This document shows, piece by piece, positions 10,925 to 23,531 of a stretch of DNA of 64,000 nucleotides. The number at the start of each line of letters is the position of its first letter. Positions within the stretch are counted from its first letter, which is position 1. Both the position numbers and the translations under genes were made by a program. The DNA is taken from assembly GCF_008831285.2 (NCBI RefSeq), contig NC_045140.1, forward strand, positions 8,056,505 through 8,120,504, written 5' to 3'. The notes under the pieces were generated by a model. That model was given only the letters and a program-made list of their open reading frames with translations, was not told the origin of the DNA and made no database searches. The DNA is from Nymphaea colorata. Lineage: Eukaryota; Streptophyta; Magnoliopsida; Nymphaeales; Nymphaeaceae.

Positions 10925-11050
10925 ATTAACTGAAAGAGAGAGAGAAGAAGAAGAAGATTTTAGAGAGAGAAAGAAGAAGATTTTAGGGAGAGAAAAAGAT
11001 TTTAGAAAAAGAAAAAAAGATTTTAGAGAGAGAGATAGAGAGATCCGATA
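10925..11050. repeat. polypurine minisatellite
   Basis: Almost purely A/G strand with TTTT islands. AGATTTTAGRGAGAGA occurs about five times at 20-25 bp spacing. The long minus-strand open frame through it (Leu/Ser/Phe-rich) is a consequence of this composition. Confidence 0.85.
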
Positions 11051-11299
11051 AAATGAGAATGGAAATATTTTTATATGTGAGCAAAAAACAATAATCATTT
11101 CACCTATTACAAGGAAATATAGTTTTTCCACCATTGTGTATGGAAGAAAATCAACCCCACATGAAATGGAGAATAACATAAGAAAGCTCTCATTGGTATC
11201 CCTAATCAGGTAGTTAAGAGAAATGCTAAACATAAGAATGTCATGAAGATGTATTTTAACATGTATACATTCGTGACAGGTTTTTTGGAGTTGAAGCAC
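11051..11299. other. non-coding stretch
   Basis: Nothing supported. Confidence 0.3.
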
Positions 11300-11670
11300 C
11301 AGCACCAACATCAACATGGGTATAACACATATGTGACAGCCATTTAAAAACACCAATGTGACATACGTTGTATGCAAATGAACGCACTTTGTCCTTCTAC
11401 ATGTTTAATTTTTCCCTCATGTTTAAAACCCAAGCTTAAATGACCACGACTCCATTATATGGGATAAAATCAATATGCTAGTACAAGGAAACTAGCCTAC
11501 TTGAAAGCAGCAAATCATAGCTGGCTTACGTTATTTAGAAAAGAGCATTAAGAGAAGTCCTTAAATTTGAGGAGTGGAAATCCAAGAGCTACTTAGTTAT
11601 GTGTTGACTTTTGAACTTAATGAATGGACGCTAACATAGCTGAAAGGCTCTTATTCCAAGGCATGATAAA
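11300..11670. repeat. segmental duplication, copy 2
   Basis: Diverged direct copy of 8925-9335 about 2.35 kb away. The middle part (ATGCTCATCAATGGAGC in copy 1) is missing here. Confidence 0.85.
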
Positions 11671-12927
11671 AGAACTTTGGGACGGACTACATGAGATTTG
11701 TACATATCACCTTGAGCAATTGAGTTTTGATATTACAACATGGTAACACCATCATGTTGACAAAGGAAGACCAAGCTGTTTTTAGTATATGTTTTTAAAC
11801 TCAATGCCTTTCATTTTTAAACTTGATTTTTCTCGTTTATAATTATATGAAACGAAGTCCAATTACTAATAATTTGACGGGAATCACAAGTACTGAGTGT
11901 CGGGTCCAATGGAAGGAGCATATTGCTGACAAGGAAACTAAACAAAAAGTTGTGCTTTTATTGTTGCACCAATAACAAATGCCAAAGATATGATGCCTAC
12001 ATATAAAAAGAAAACAAAATAAAATAAGAAAATAAATCATAAGCCTTGCTTCAAGAGAAATTCTACCAAATCAAGAATTAAATCTTCAACTTTATGTCAT
12101 TCAAGTGCTGGGAACAAAAACCCTAAGTATACCTAAAGGAGAAAGAAAACAAGCTAATAACACAAGTAAAATAGCAAGAACATGAATAGAGCAGCCTCAT
12201 TTCTAATCCAAGAAAAGGCAAACCAATACTATACTTAGCATGATCCTAGAAAAAACACTAAATTGTAAATTAAAATAAAAAAAAATCAACCAAAAGCAAA
12301 GTGAATGACAAATTGGTCTAACTCGATGAGAAAAATCACTTAAAACACTAGGAAACTATAAAATGTGATGGATGACGTGAGAACACTAAAAGGGGACATT
12401 TATACCTATGACACGTGTGAGAGACACGATAGGGACACACCTAAGACACTGCTAGGACATGACATTATAGTGAAGCATCGCAAAATTATGAAAATTCCCC
12501 AAACTATATACAAAATGCCTATAAAGTACTAAAATGCCTCATGGTGGCCAGATTCCGGCCAACTTTGACAACTTTAAATTGTGGAATGTTCGTCGACTGT
12601 TATTTTTTATTTTGTAATTGGTTTTGATCATTTTCAGTCAGTTTTTATTTTTTCTTTGGTTTTGATTTTTTGGAATCAGGTGTTACTACATACATTTACA
12701 AAACTACGCAAAAGATAAATTTGATTATAGATTCATGCAATGCGCTTTCTTAGGGTACAACGAATCACACAAAAGCTACCGATGTCTCCATGGTCCATCA
12801 TGACACATGTACATAGTCAAAACATTGTTTTTGATGAATGTTGTCTTCCTTTTAAAGCTCTAGGAAACACTACTGGTGGTCGGACATTAAGCAACAGTTC
12901 TTTTCAACAAGGCACACCAGAATAAGA
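11671..12927. other. non-coding stretch
   Basis: No gene recognised in any frame. Open frames of 60-65 codons have no domain signal. Confidence 0.4.
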
Positions 12928-13020
12928 CTGGGCGTCGGGCTGGGTACCCAACCTTAATCAGGATCGGGTGGGCCTGATAATATTTTTTAATATATACTTT
13001 ATTGACTTTATATATAATCG
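12928..13020. mobile_element. Family B (hAT-like) left-end remnant
   Basis: GACTGGGCGTCGGGCTGGG followed by GATCGGGTGGGCCTGATAATA and an AT-rich body. This is the left-end signature of the family B elements at 58544, 60820 and 61739. No right end was found nearby. Confidence 0.5.
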
Positions 13021-14311
13021 ACCCCTTGCAATACCTATAGTTGGATGATTGAAACCAACAATGTCATTCCCACCTTTTTCAAACATTAAATTCTTCAAGG
13101 CATCGTTGGCAGCCTTCAATATTTAACATTTACAAGGACTTAATTATCATTTAGTGTTAATTAAACTTGTCATTACGTGCATAAACTAACACAAAATCAT
13201 TTCCAACTTGTCAAGAGAATACTATGATACATTAAAGGCACTCTGCATTTTGGACTTAGGATGCTACAATATGGCTCATTAAATCTATATGCCTTTTCAG
13301 ATGCCGATTGGACCGGCTTTTCAGATGAAGAAAGAAAATAAATCCTTCCTTCTCATGGACGTAGGCACAAAGGCAGAACCACATTAACTTTCTCTAGCCT
13401 TTATTCGTTGTCTTTGTTCCCTTGTGGTTTTCACTTGACAAACAATGACATGAAAATTGGTGAAGAATGATGAAAAAACCATCTGCAACAACCATAGATG
13501 CTGTTGTCCTAATTTTGAGTGAAAATCAACTGAAATCCGGTCAAATTTGCAGTTGAAAATCCACAAGAAAAGCTCTCCTTAAGTCCTGAATATATCCTAG
13601 TTATGCTTAGATGATGAAAATAACCAAAAAAAAAATAAAAAATAAAAACTGATTGAAAACCTTACATATATGGGGTAACATTTTCTACATGGATTTTAAA
13701 CGGTCGACGTTCTACCGATTTTACGACGTACGTCGTGCTCCTCCTGCTACCAACTGAATAAGTCGCCGGCAAACATGCTGTAGCTAAATAGTAGGCTTCG
13801 TTGTCTAACCAGACAAAACCCTGTTTCTGATGGCTTGACGCATCTCGAAACCACCACATGTGAATGCCATGGAGTTGACCGGACGTCACCGGATTATAAA
13901 CTCCTCACATGTGCATGTCTTGTTATATGTAACCACCAACCTTTCACCGCGTTAAATGCATGGTCCACCTGAGAGGCATAGCATATCTTGTCGACATGAG
14001 TGTCGTGTCCTTAGTTTGATTTTTAAAGGTGTACTGTAGCATATACATAGAACACTTAGTAAGGGGAAAAAGCTCGCTTTGCCTCTAACGGACCTCCTAA
14101 TTTACTTCAATTATTTAACTTTAATCAACAGTTTCAACTATTTGATGGTGTCAACCCTGTCAATCAACATTAAGTCGTTAAATGTAAAAATAAAAACAAA
14201 AATCCTTGCGGTTAGATTCATCCTAGCAAAAAAGTTGCATGCTTCTATGGAAAATATCTTCGTTTTTTTTCCTTTTGTTAAAAACAAAATTCTTGCTTTC
14301 ATGTTGAAAAC

Positions 14312-14313
<2 letters not shown>
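13021..14313. other. non-coding stretch
   Basis: No supported gene. A minus open frame of 75 codons (13662-13889) has no recognised motif. Confidence 0.4.
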
Positions 14314-14347
<34 letters not shown>

Positions 14348-14371
14348 GAAAAAAAAGAAAGAGTCACCAAT

Positions 14372-14434
<63 letters not shown>

Positions 14435-14751
14435 AAAAAAAGTGATGGACATTCATGACATCGACAGCCATCAACCATGGGATGCATGAACGGCCGCATG
14501 GGAGAAGGCAAACCGCCGAGGTGCTACAGCGATGAGAAAAAAGCAAAATAATAATAATAATAATAATAAGTAAGAACAAGGTCACATAAGTCTATAGTAA
14601 ATGAACAAAATACATGTAAGACTGATGCCGATGTTGCCTCTCCAACTTCGCAAATCAATTTCTTCCTATCGTAGTCTATCATTTATGGTGATGTTCATTA
14701 CAGACCACCTTTTAGCCTTAATTTTTAAAAGTGCTTCATAGTTCCTTTTTA

Positions 14752-14835
<84 letters not shown>
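14314..14835. repeat. cluster of three (TA)n tracts and an (AAT)n tract
   Basis: TA runs at 14314-14342, 14376-14428 and 14753-14835, with (AAT)n near 14550-14571. Two of them are flanked by the same AAAAGAGAAAAAAAAG / AAAAGAAAAAAAAG sequence, suggesting a local duplication at 14340-14445. The Tyr/Ile-repeat open frames here are artefacts. Confidence 0.9.
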
Positions 14836-14836
<1 letters not shown>

Positions 14837-16032
14837 CGTTCTGCTGTTAATTGAGCAAGAAAACTCACTTAGCTGGCTTGAAAAGACATAATATAGTTAT
14901 TTTAATATGAGAAACTGAAAGCCTTGAAAAAATAGCACGAAAATTTTGTGAGCTTTATATGTTCAAAGCCCCCAACGGCACACTGTGCTAGACTGCGGCT
15001 GCCAAAAAAGCAGTCAGAGTTAAAATTAAACATTTTTTACGAGGAATAATCAATTCAAATCATAGTTACAAATAACATTTTAGAGTTTTAAACAATGAGG
15101 TTTTTTTTGGTATAATGCGATGACCTTAAAAAAACAAAAAAATGTGAGAAAAATATGATAAATTTTTAAAAATTTATAAAAACTAAAAATGTGTGGAAAA
15201 TAAAATAAGTGAGAAACTAATAACACAAACATAAAAAAATAAGTATATTTGTAATAAATAAAAAATAAAAAAACTATTTGACATTAAAAAATAAAAAATG
15301 TATTAAAGATGCATTTTTTTAAAATGCATTTTTAATGCTTTAAAGGACAATTTAATTTATCACGTGCGTTTTTTTGTGACTAGGGACCTCAAATCCTCGG
15401 ACCATCTTGAGATCTATTCAACATTGGCCGCTAATGCAATGCATCAGAGATGTCGGAAACTTGGATGGATATCTATAAATCCTATCCACAAGATTTTATG
15501 TTATTAAGAGTGCAACTAAGTTTCACAAACTGGTGTAAGCATTAGAGCGTCAGTTTCATTATTTTTATGTTAGTGATATGATTACAACCCATGAAAAAGT
15601 CCTCATTTCCACCTCTTGCTTCCCGAGTCTTGCGCTGCGTCTTGCATGTATCAGCTAGCGTGGTTCCTACCTCATTTTTTGGAGCAATGCCAGCTGTCGG
15701 CCTCTATACATATCGGACAGGGACACTATCACCCTCTACGGCAAAGGTAGCAACTTTGTCGTCCTATACTACAAGTGTCCTTGACGAGTCATTTGGTAAC
15801 AGTAACAAATTGTTACATAAACTTCTTTCAGATTTATGAAATAATCTAACAGTTCATGAAGCTGCTTAAATTTTTAAACAGATTCATAAGACAATAACAA
15901 TTTGTCATCTTAAAGAGTAATGAATAGCTCTTGCTGGCACAACATGTTTTTTTTTTATGTTTTAAGAGATCACTTCAGCTTTTGAAGGCCAATTTTGTCA
16001 TTTATTTGTGTATTTTAACTTTTTTGTGAATG
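14836..16032. other. non-coding stretch
   Basis: A/T-rich, with strings such as AAAAATAAAAAATG near 15170-15300. The 82-codon open frame at 15591-15839 has no recognisable similarity and no splice or promoter context that I can defend. Confidence 0.4.
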
Positions 16033-16312
16033 ATCGCCTGGGTCAGGCCGCTGCCAGATACCTGGTACCCTGCCCGAGTCGGACCTGGAAAAAAGGAACC
16101 CGGGCCGTTCCGGGTTTGCTCAATAGGCTTGGGTGGGCCCGATAATGAGTTTTTTTTAATTAATATATATATATATATATAATATTTTATTATGATTAAT
16201 TATATTTATATAATTTTTTTAAATATATTTTTAAATTTAATCGGGCTTGGGTTTTCGAGTCGGGCCGAGCCCGGGCCTAGATTTGGATGTCGGGCCAGCC
16301 CGATGCCCAGGC
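16033..16312. mobile_element. Family B (hAT-like) non-autonomous element
   Basis: GC-rich GGGC/CCGGG ends enclose an AT-rich core, with GGCTTGGGTGGGCCCGATAAT at left and GTCGGGCCAGCCCGATGCCC at right. The ends match the 58544-58791 element in type. No clean target duplication was found. Confidence 0.6.
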
Positions 16313-16919
16313 TTCACCGGTTCCATGAAAAGTAGGTGAAAAGTTTAGAACCCCAACTATTTATTGTGGTTTAAAATTGGGGGTGCTCTTTGTCATTGGT
16401 CCATTTGTTGGGCGGCATTGTGTAATTTCCTTCATCACCTAATTCTAGTATATTTCATCCGTTTACCAGATAATAACTTTCAATGTTTAAATTTCTTTTT
16501 TTTAGAAAAAGTACTATTTAACATCAAAAGCTTGTTCATGTGCCATTTTATTCTTGGGATTCAAGGAGACCCATGTGGCCATCCTTTTCTACTAACTGGG
16601 TTGATTGGGCTAGCGTTGGTGCGCTCACTACTTTTTGGAACCAAGGGGCACACGGACAATTAGTGGTTCTCTGAAATATCATTTTTTCTTCTTTTTTTTT
16701 TAATTCCATATATGTGAGGAAACAAAAGGATTTCTGGGCCTTACAAACTCTTTAATTAAAATAAAATTGCTACCATTGAATGGACTTATTGTAAGTGATA
16801 TAAAAACATTTATGTGGTTTTAGGTGAGCTTAACTTTTTTGTGCTTTGGCAAGCCAACCCCATGTGCAGCACATAATATATATATTATATAGCTGCTGCC
16901 AAGGGTATCATATACATAG
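16313..16919. other. non-coding stretch
   Basis: Nothing supported. Confidence 0.35.
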
Positions 16920-17135
16920 GACTGGAAATTATTTGGACCCAACAGCGCAAGGGGGCCGGCAGGGGACTTAGCCCTGCCTCGAAAATAATTTTTAAAAAAT
17001 TTGCATGTAAATTTTAAAAAATTTCATTTATCTTATATAAATTTTTTGAAAAAAATATATTTTGACCCTTGTCAGTTTTTTGAAACTATAATTTCGCTTC
17101 CCTCAAGAAAATTTTCTAGCTCTGCCACTGGTATT
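16920..17135. repeat. dispersed repeat family D
   Basis: GGGGGCCGGCAGGGG near the left, an A/T body with several AATTTTTT...AAATT runs, and TCTAGCTCTGCCACTG at the right. Reverse-complement relative of 3480-3665. Confidence 0.5.
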
Positions 17136-20100
17136 GGCATGGCCCATTTGGGTATATTAACAAGATTTACTTTCTTGAAATACTTTTAATTTTTTGAAGG
17201 AATAAAGAACAAAATTGTGTATGGCAATTTTATATTTAGTTGCTTGAGTTATGGATTTGTATGATGCAAAATAGCTAGTCGAATGAATTTCTTTTTTATG
17301 TTCTTTTTTTTTTGTTTCCTTGAACATTGTTCTTTCTTCGTTATCTTTCACACATGGCTAGTGTGGGCAGTTGCCCACACAAACCCATATAATTTGGCCT
17401 ATTACGTAATGCTGCCCTTCAATATTTTATTAGGAATTTGAGGGTTTTAAGATTTTTCTAAAGGTTTTAAATTTGAGTTGTGCTATGCATTATCGCTGCT
17501 TATAAGGAAAAGCAATTTTTAGCACCACTTTGGTTACAAGTTCTAGTCACTCTTGAATCAAAATCTCTTTCTCTCTCTCTCTTTACATACTTAAAGTAGT
17601 TTCAATAGAGTTGTCTTATCCCAAATACAAGACTAATCGGTGGCAGAGGAAAGTCGAAGTGTTAGTAAAGATGACAGTTTCATTGACCTTATTGATGTGG
17701 TTCTGCCCCGCATCATAGAAGCTAGGTTGAGATTTATTCTCATGAAGGTAACATATAGAGTCTTTCACTGACCAATTTTATATTTAAAAACCAACCTAAT
17801 TGTTAGGTAAGTAGAAAGAATATTTCATTTTACTACCTAACAAGAGAGCCGAAATTCTTACTTTTTTTTCCATTCTCTAGGGTGCTATCCCCTTTCGATA
17901 CTTCAAATGATGTCTCTACTATGCTTCTACATATCAGTACCCCATTTTTGCAACAGAATAAGTTGACGCTTCAAGAACTCAAAATAAAGACTAGCTGTCT
18001 ATCATCCTTGCCCGTCCAGTGCATTAATCCCTAGGGGTAAAAACAAACTTAATTTGATAATATGTTGGTGAAGATTGCAACCGTTTTCATGAGAATTAAG
18101 GTCTACTAACCTAACTTTATATATGTTCTCAATTTTTCTTAGCATATTTCATTGCAAACACAACTATCTTTCCCCTTGAAGAAAGCTGTGGAGCTGCATG
18201 CATGGACTTCTAACATCTAACTTCAGCCAGTTGCCCCATTGAGTTCTAGTGCCTAGATAGAAATTAAGATCACTCGGATCTCTTACCTCAAGGGGCATAA
18301 AAAAGCCAGTTGTGTGAGATTTGAATCCTATGCTCACTGTCATGCTTCATAAATTACTCATGTAGGGCTGCAAAAATGCAAACACAACACTCTATCAAGG
18401 CCTTGAAGCAAACCAGAACCTTGGAAACATAAGTCTGAGGCCTTTGTGGACATTCTATGCCCAAGACATTTTCTCCAAGTAATCATAAAAAAGAAAAGAC
18501 ATTATGATCTCTATATTTGAGCCCCTTAATTAACATTATTAAACAAAACATGATCTCATGTCTTATGAGCTTCAACAACCAAAGAAGAAATCTGATTCCC
18601 ATGCAGTCTGTTCTTTCAAGTCATCCATATGCTCCAAACACCCATATGGAAAAACACTATCCAACATCTCATTAGCCATCCTCTGGGAAGACTAGAGCTA
18701 AACCACCATTTTAAGCTTAGTTGTCATGGTGGAACAAGTTGTTATGTTGGTATTGAACCTCCTCTGAGACAAGTCTCTTGTTTTCACTGCTAATCAAGCT
18801 ACAGTCAAAGAAGATGTGATCACTTGTCAACCTTTTTTTTATTTTTTTATTTTTATTTTTTATTTTTTTTACAGCAAATCAAACAGCGATTTGCAAGTGC
18901 AATGTCACTTTTTAGCAGAGAGATATGGAGGTAGCTAGAGTTCGCAACTTGGAGCGAGAGAATGAAAGTGAGTGGAGAGTTCTCTTCAATCCAGAAGCTT
19001 CCTCTACTCATGCCTAGGTCAATGGTGCCTCTCCATGAAACTAGCGTTATCTACCGGATGGTCTTCCTCTTTGTGCACTGCTCAAGCAAAAATGATACGG
19101 TGTTGCCATCTTTCCTGTGTTCTGCTGACTAAATCCGCCGCCTTATCCTCTTCATTCGGTGCCTGTGGGTAAATCCTTCCCTCTGTATTCATGTATATGC
19201 TGATCGTGAGGGTTTATGTTTCCCCACACCCAAATAAAGCATTGAGGGTGTCCCATATGTTGAAATGTCCTCCATGAACCTGCAATAGTTTGCTGGTTGT
19301 CCGAGCTACAAGTACCCCGTCTTCAACATTATCTGGTTGCATTGTCAATGTCATGCCTTGAAAGAGTAGCCGATGTTCTTGCTCTTTGCCCTCAATTATA
19401 TTTCTCTTTTTTCTAGGCGTTTCCACACGGTCAGTGGGTTAATTAAGACATGATGAGCCTGCCTATGCCATTTCACAAGCCATCTCTCTCTCTAAGCCCT
19501 ATGTGTCACGAGATAGTACTGCAGTTGCTTTGTTGTCGTTGTTGCAAGGGTTCGAGTTCAATCCTTCGTGCTACAAATTAAGTTAAGCTATTGTTTTTCC
19601 AATTTCATCTCAGGTCTCTTGGGTACCATCTCACTTTCTTTTGCAGGACATTCATACATGTTTGTGCTACTTTCTTTGTTTATTAGTTAAAGTAGGAGGT
19701 TGTTCTTCATTTCTTGTGTTCAGTTGCTTGATTTTCTATATGATTGTTTTGGGGAAGGACTTGACTCTGATTTTATGCTGTTCATTCGTTTTTTTGGTGC
19801 TCTGTCATGCCCTGCTAGGATGTTGTTTTAATTTTAAGACCTCAAGTTAGTGATGGTCATGAGTTGAGCACATCTCTTGGCATAATTTGTTTGGGTTGTC
19901 TGGATGGTCCATTGATTCGCCACTCTATGTAAGTCACATAGTATCCATTTTGTTCATATATTTTTCTTTTTCAAGATGGGTGTATTAGATTTGGCAATGA
20001 ATACTTTATAGCTTTGGTGCTCCAAGTCTTTTCGATCTTTCAAAATTTGATTGCTAGTGTGGTTGTGTCTGATTTCAGTGAATTCAGTCCTATCTCATCT

Positions 20101-21094
20101 ACACACTTTAGCTAGATATCCAACTTCATGGGAATGACCAAGAGGCGTCATTTCCTAGACCTACATTGTCATAAACCGAGCTTACTTGCAAAAAGCATTG
20201 ATGGACCACGGTTGGGCTTGTGAATAACACGTCCAAAAATGGCTAATAGGGCATGCATCGAGATTCTTGTGAGACATGAAAATCCTGAAATTAGGAAAAT
20301 GAAGCATTTAGTGACTGCAAAAGTACCTTTTTGAGCTTGAGTGTGCAAGACAGCTCTACAGTGTGTTGTTTTGTCAAATGAAAAAAAAAAATGGTGACTA
20401 TCTTTTTTGAAATAAAAACTCGATGTTCTTGAACTATATGTTTTAGGAATATGTGTTTGAAGAACACAATATCTTTTTTCTCCAAGCACTTTCTTCGATA
20501 ACCAGCTTTTTATATTCCAAAATGAATTTTGTTAATGGTAATTTTGTGAGGAAAACCTATTGGTATAAATCCCCCCTCTTACTTTATGTTGATATTAGTA
20601 ATAACATCTAGCTCCCTCCTTTTACATCGGAAACATGATGGGCACTCATAACTGGAGCCTCATGGTGGAGAGATCAATAATTATTCTATTTGTCAACTTT
20701 TTCTGTTCTCTCTTTCTGTCTCTAGAAGAATGGATCCCATGAGGGGAGAGCCTTCTTCAGGCCATTACATTGATACATAGTATGAATTGCATGTTATTTC
20801 ACAAATTAAATAGCTTTGGGTCATGGTGATCAAGGGCAGTTTATACCGACACTCCTTTGCCTTTCCAGAAATGTGTCGCGTCAGTCATGTCTTCAAATGA
20901 AAAAATGTATAAGAATGCAGTATTTGATTTTATTGTATGAAAACTCATATATAAAGAATGGAAGACAATGTGTTTAGACATTTCTCTGGATTACCTACTG
21001 CAAAGTACCGGAAGACAAGTTGAAAGGGCACACCTGCTACAAGACAAACTAAGAAAACGGGAGAACTTACTCTGTTACAGAAACAGGATGGGTT
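17136..21094. other. long non-coding stretch
   Basis: No complete gene seen. It includes a near-perfect 20-bp palindrome at about 17361-17380 (GTGTGGGCAGTTGCCCACAC), a 105-nt open segment at 17643-17747 discussed separately, and T-rich tracts near 18830-18870. The short open frames scattered through it show no domains. Confidence 0.4.
17643..17747 (+). other. possible isolated exon
   Basis: 35 sense codons with normal-looking protein composition (AEESRSVSKDD, then FIDLIDVVLPRIIEARLRF) end in ATGAAG followed by GTAACA, a plausible splice donor. No acceptor-supported partner exon was found, and the sequence is not one I recognise. It could be chance. Confidence 0.18.
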
Positions 21095-21665
21095 ATAAAC
21101 GAGCTGAGTTCGAGTTACACAAGCTCCACTCAGCGTGTTTGTTTTTTATTTTTTTGCTACGTGTTCTAATTCTCTCCCTTTTCTCATTTTTCAATTCTCC
21201 ATCCCTTCTTCTCTCTCTCTCTCTCTCACACACACATTCTACTTCTTTTTGGTCTTCTTCTTCGTCTTCCTCCCACCTCTTTTTTTTTTCGTGGGCTACA
21301 ACTACAAGCCGCGAACCAAGTAATAGTTTTTTGGTTTCGACGCTAGATTATAAGAACCGGTATATAATTAATTTTTTATTTAAGCAATGAAATTTAGATT
21401 AGTACTCTTCACATACTTTGTGTTAGAGAAGAACAAATAATTATTGCATTTGTTTTTTTTTTTCATAACCCAAAGAAGTTGAGGATCATTATTCATTGAC
21501 CAGCTTAAATAAGTAGACCTTGAGCTCACACTCAGTTAACTGAGTCGAGCTCAAGCTTGCCTCATAAAGCTTGACTCAAGCTCAAGCCGAGCAATATGCC
21601 AGTCGTGCCAAGTTCAAGCTGGCTCAGCTTGAGCTGGGCTCGCTCGTTGAACATTCCTTAGCACT
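21095..21665. repeat. dispersed repeat family C (GAGCTC/CTCGAG-rich)
   Basis: Left end AACGAGCTGAGTTCGAG; right part with GAGTCGAGCTCAAGCTTGCC, CATAAAGCTTGA, GAGCAATATG and CGTTGAACATTCCTT. Blocks match 6490-6600 (CTTGCCTCATAAAGCTCGAG, GAACAATATGTG, CGTACATTCCTTG). Inverted similarity between the two ends suggests a small DNA transposon. Confidence 0.55.
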
Positions 21666-22109
21666 ACATTGGCCATGGCCAACACTGCCACAAAGATGAA
21701 AAAAAAAAAGTGCATTTACCATCAATACACATAACTTTTTGCCACAAAGAGAAGGAGAAAAAAAAAAGTGCATGTGCCATCAACATAGAAATAAATTTGA
21801 GAAAAAAAGGTTGTGTCAACTGTATCAGAGAGAGTGAGAGAGAGAGAGATTTATTGACAATGTAGAATGGAAGCTTAAGTATCCTATAGTAGCTAAAGGT
21901 TTAGGGATTTTAACCTTTTTTACATTTTTAGTAAAGCAGCCCCCTCTCAACATGATACCTTGTTGAGCTGAGCGAGGCCAGTAAAGTTATACCCCTAAAG
22001 TTATTTTAAGGACTCAAACCTGTCTCAAGGGGTGTAGCATAGATGATAGGGTAGGGAACGAGGCAACATGTCCACACTTTGATTCCCGTGAATGCTACTC
22101 TCTTGGGCT
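21666..22109. other. non-coding stretch
   Basis: Contains two close copies of AAAAAAAAGTGCAT.T.CCATCAA (21703 and 21764) and a GA-rich run near 21830. No gene. Confidence 0.4.
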
Positions 22110-22622
22110 GAAAAAGGTAATGGTACTTTGTCAAGTTTTAGGCAGCCCATGGCCTTCCCTAGTGATGGGGACCTCAATAAGGCCCCATGGCCTTCTAGAC
22201 CCTCAGCCCCCATTGTGTAGACATGCACACCCAATCCACAGTAGGACATTGACAGCATCACGTACTAGAGTCATTATGTCTAGAGTGATTTAGCAATGAA
22301 GCTCACCTCAAACCCAAGCGAGTGCACCCAGCTTGAGCCAACGCCAACTGAGAGCACCAGACCTTGGTGCAGCACCAGATCGGTCTGACCCAGCCGATTT
22401 GGATGCACTCCATGCCATGAGCACACACGCTTAGTCCATGTGTCAACCAGGAAGAGTGCCATCATAGCAAGATGCCACCCCTGCACCATGTCAGCACTAG
22501 GGTGCATCCACTAGCTCGCACAAGAGGAGTCATTGGTAGCTGATGACTTTCTAACAATCCAGCCCAACTCGACCAATGGGAGAGCCCATTTTTGAATTCT
22601 TTTCGCCTTTATAGGAGGTGCA
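22110..22622. repeat. older repeat family F, left part, interrupted by the gypsy element
   Basis: Similar in order to 33085-33560: CCTTCTAGACCCT, CCCAATCCAC, GTCTAGAGTGATTTA, AGTGCACCCA.CT.GAGC, CATGAGC.CA, CCATGTGTCAACCAG, CCACTAGCTCGCACAAGA and GACTTTCTA. The match is interrupted at 22628 by the Ty3/gypsy insertion. Confidence 0.75.
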
Positions 22623-22627
22623 CCTTT

Positions 22628-23053
22628 TGTCACGGGCTGACAACTTCGGCCCATGCGGCGCGACAAGAACCTGATTGCCCCAAGCCTTCAAACCGCTGAA
22701 CGGGACGCAAAGGTAGTTTTGAGAAAACGGGTGTATAAAGAATGCTTGTGAATAAAGAAATCTCGCAATGTATTCGCTTGGAAAATTAGTACATCACGAG
22801 AAAGATAAGCAAGGAGAATGATCTCGACTTTACTTATATAGGATGGCCGAGGCCTCTTACAGGATTCTCATGTCGACCACTCAAAACAAGAGATCCCAAT
22901 ACTTGACACTTAGACCAGTGGGAGGGTACTTCCTTACAAGTAAACATGCATAAGCAAATGACTCATCATAAGCAAAATGACTCATCATAAGCAAAGGAAG
23001 CACAATGCAAAACAAAGCAAAGGACTGTATAGACTCCCAGACACAGGAGAACA
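22628..23053 (-). repeat. 3' LTR of the gypsy element
   Basis: 426 bp. It differs from the 5' LTR by a 19-bp tandem duplication (AATGACTCATCATAAGCAA twice near 22960-23000) and about 26 substitutions. On the minus strand it carries TATATAAG, the likely LTR promoter, as does the other LTR. Confidence 0.96.
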
Positions 23054-23055
23054 GG

Positions 23056-23066
23056 CTCTCCCCTTC
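23056..23066 (-). promoter_or_regulatory. polypurine tract
   Basis: Minus-strand GAAGGGGAGAG two bases upstream of the 3' LTR, in the position of the plus-strand primer for retrotransposon replication. Confidence 0.8.
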
Positions 23067-23069
23067 AAG

Positions 23070-23462
23070 TCATGTGTCATTTTCGGCGCCAACAGTTTCA
23101 TGATAGGCCTTGACTTCCAGCGGGTAGTGCTGCTTCATGCGGAATGCATACTCCCAGATGGGGTTGTGTTCGCCTATCCACTTCACTTGGTACTTCTTCG
23201 GCTCCTCCAAATAGTTTGTCTTGTGTCAAAGAATCTCTTTCATTTGACGGTCCGCCGCTCGCTTGGTAGACGGGGCTCGCTGCAGGATCGGGTCTCGTTC
23301 TGGAACGCTTCTCTCGGGGTCTTCCTCATCGACATAGAAGGGCTTCAGGTTACAAACATGAAACACTAAATGCACCTTAAAGTCTGGCGGCAAGTTTAGC
23401 TTGTAGGCTAGCTTTCTGATTTTCTTCAGCACCGTGAAGGGTCCCTCATACTTGCGGATCAA
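23070..23462 (-). pseudogene. gypsy integrase C-terminus and chromodomain-like tail
   Basis: The upper part (23462-23226) encodes GPFTVLKKI and AYKLNLP, the GPF/Y module that ends Ty3/gypsy integrases, then LVFHVCNLKPF. An in-frame TGA at 23228-23226 interrupts it. Beyond the stop, in the same frame, are KKYQVKWIGEHN and PIWEYAFR, with the W..W spacing of a chromodomain, ending at TGA 23072-23070 right beside the polypurine tract. Chromodomains of this type are thought to guide integration by reading histone marks. The stop codon means this copy cannot make it in one piece. Confidence 0.75.
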
Positions 23463-23531
23463 TGACTTGTGTCAACCACGGAAAATGCCTGTGCGATCAG
23501 GATAGAGCTTTACGAGGACTTGATCAACCAC

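Noticed and set aside
10838..11377. 179-codon minus-strand open frame, Leu/Ser/Phe-rich, membrane-like
   Set aside because: Most of it is the complement of a polypurine minisatellite; no start context, no recognised domain.
14079..14585. Overlapping open frames of 73-136 codons on both strands
   Set aside because: They run through (TA)n and A-rich tracts and encode Tyr-Ile repeats; a microsatellite artefact.
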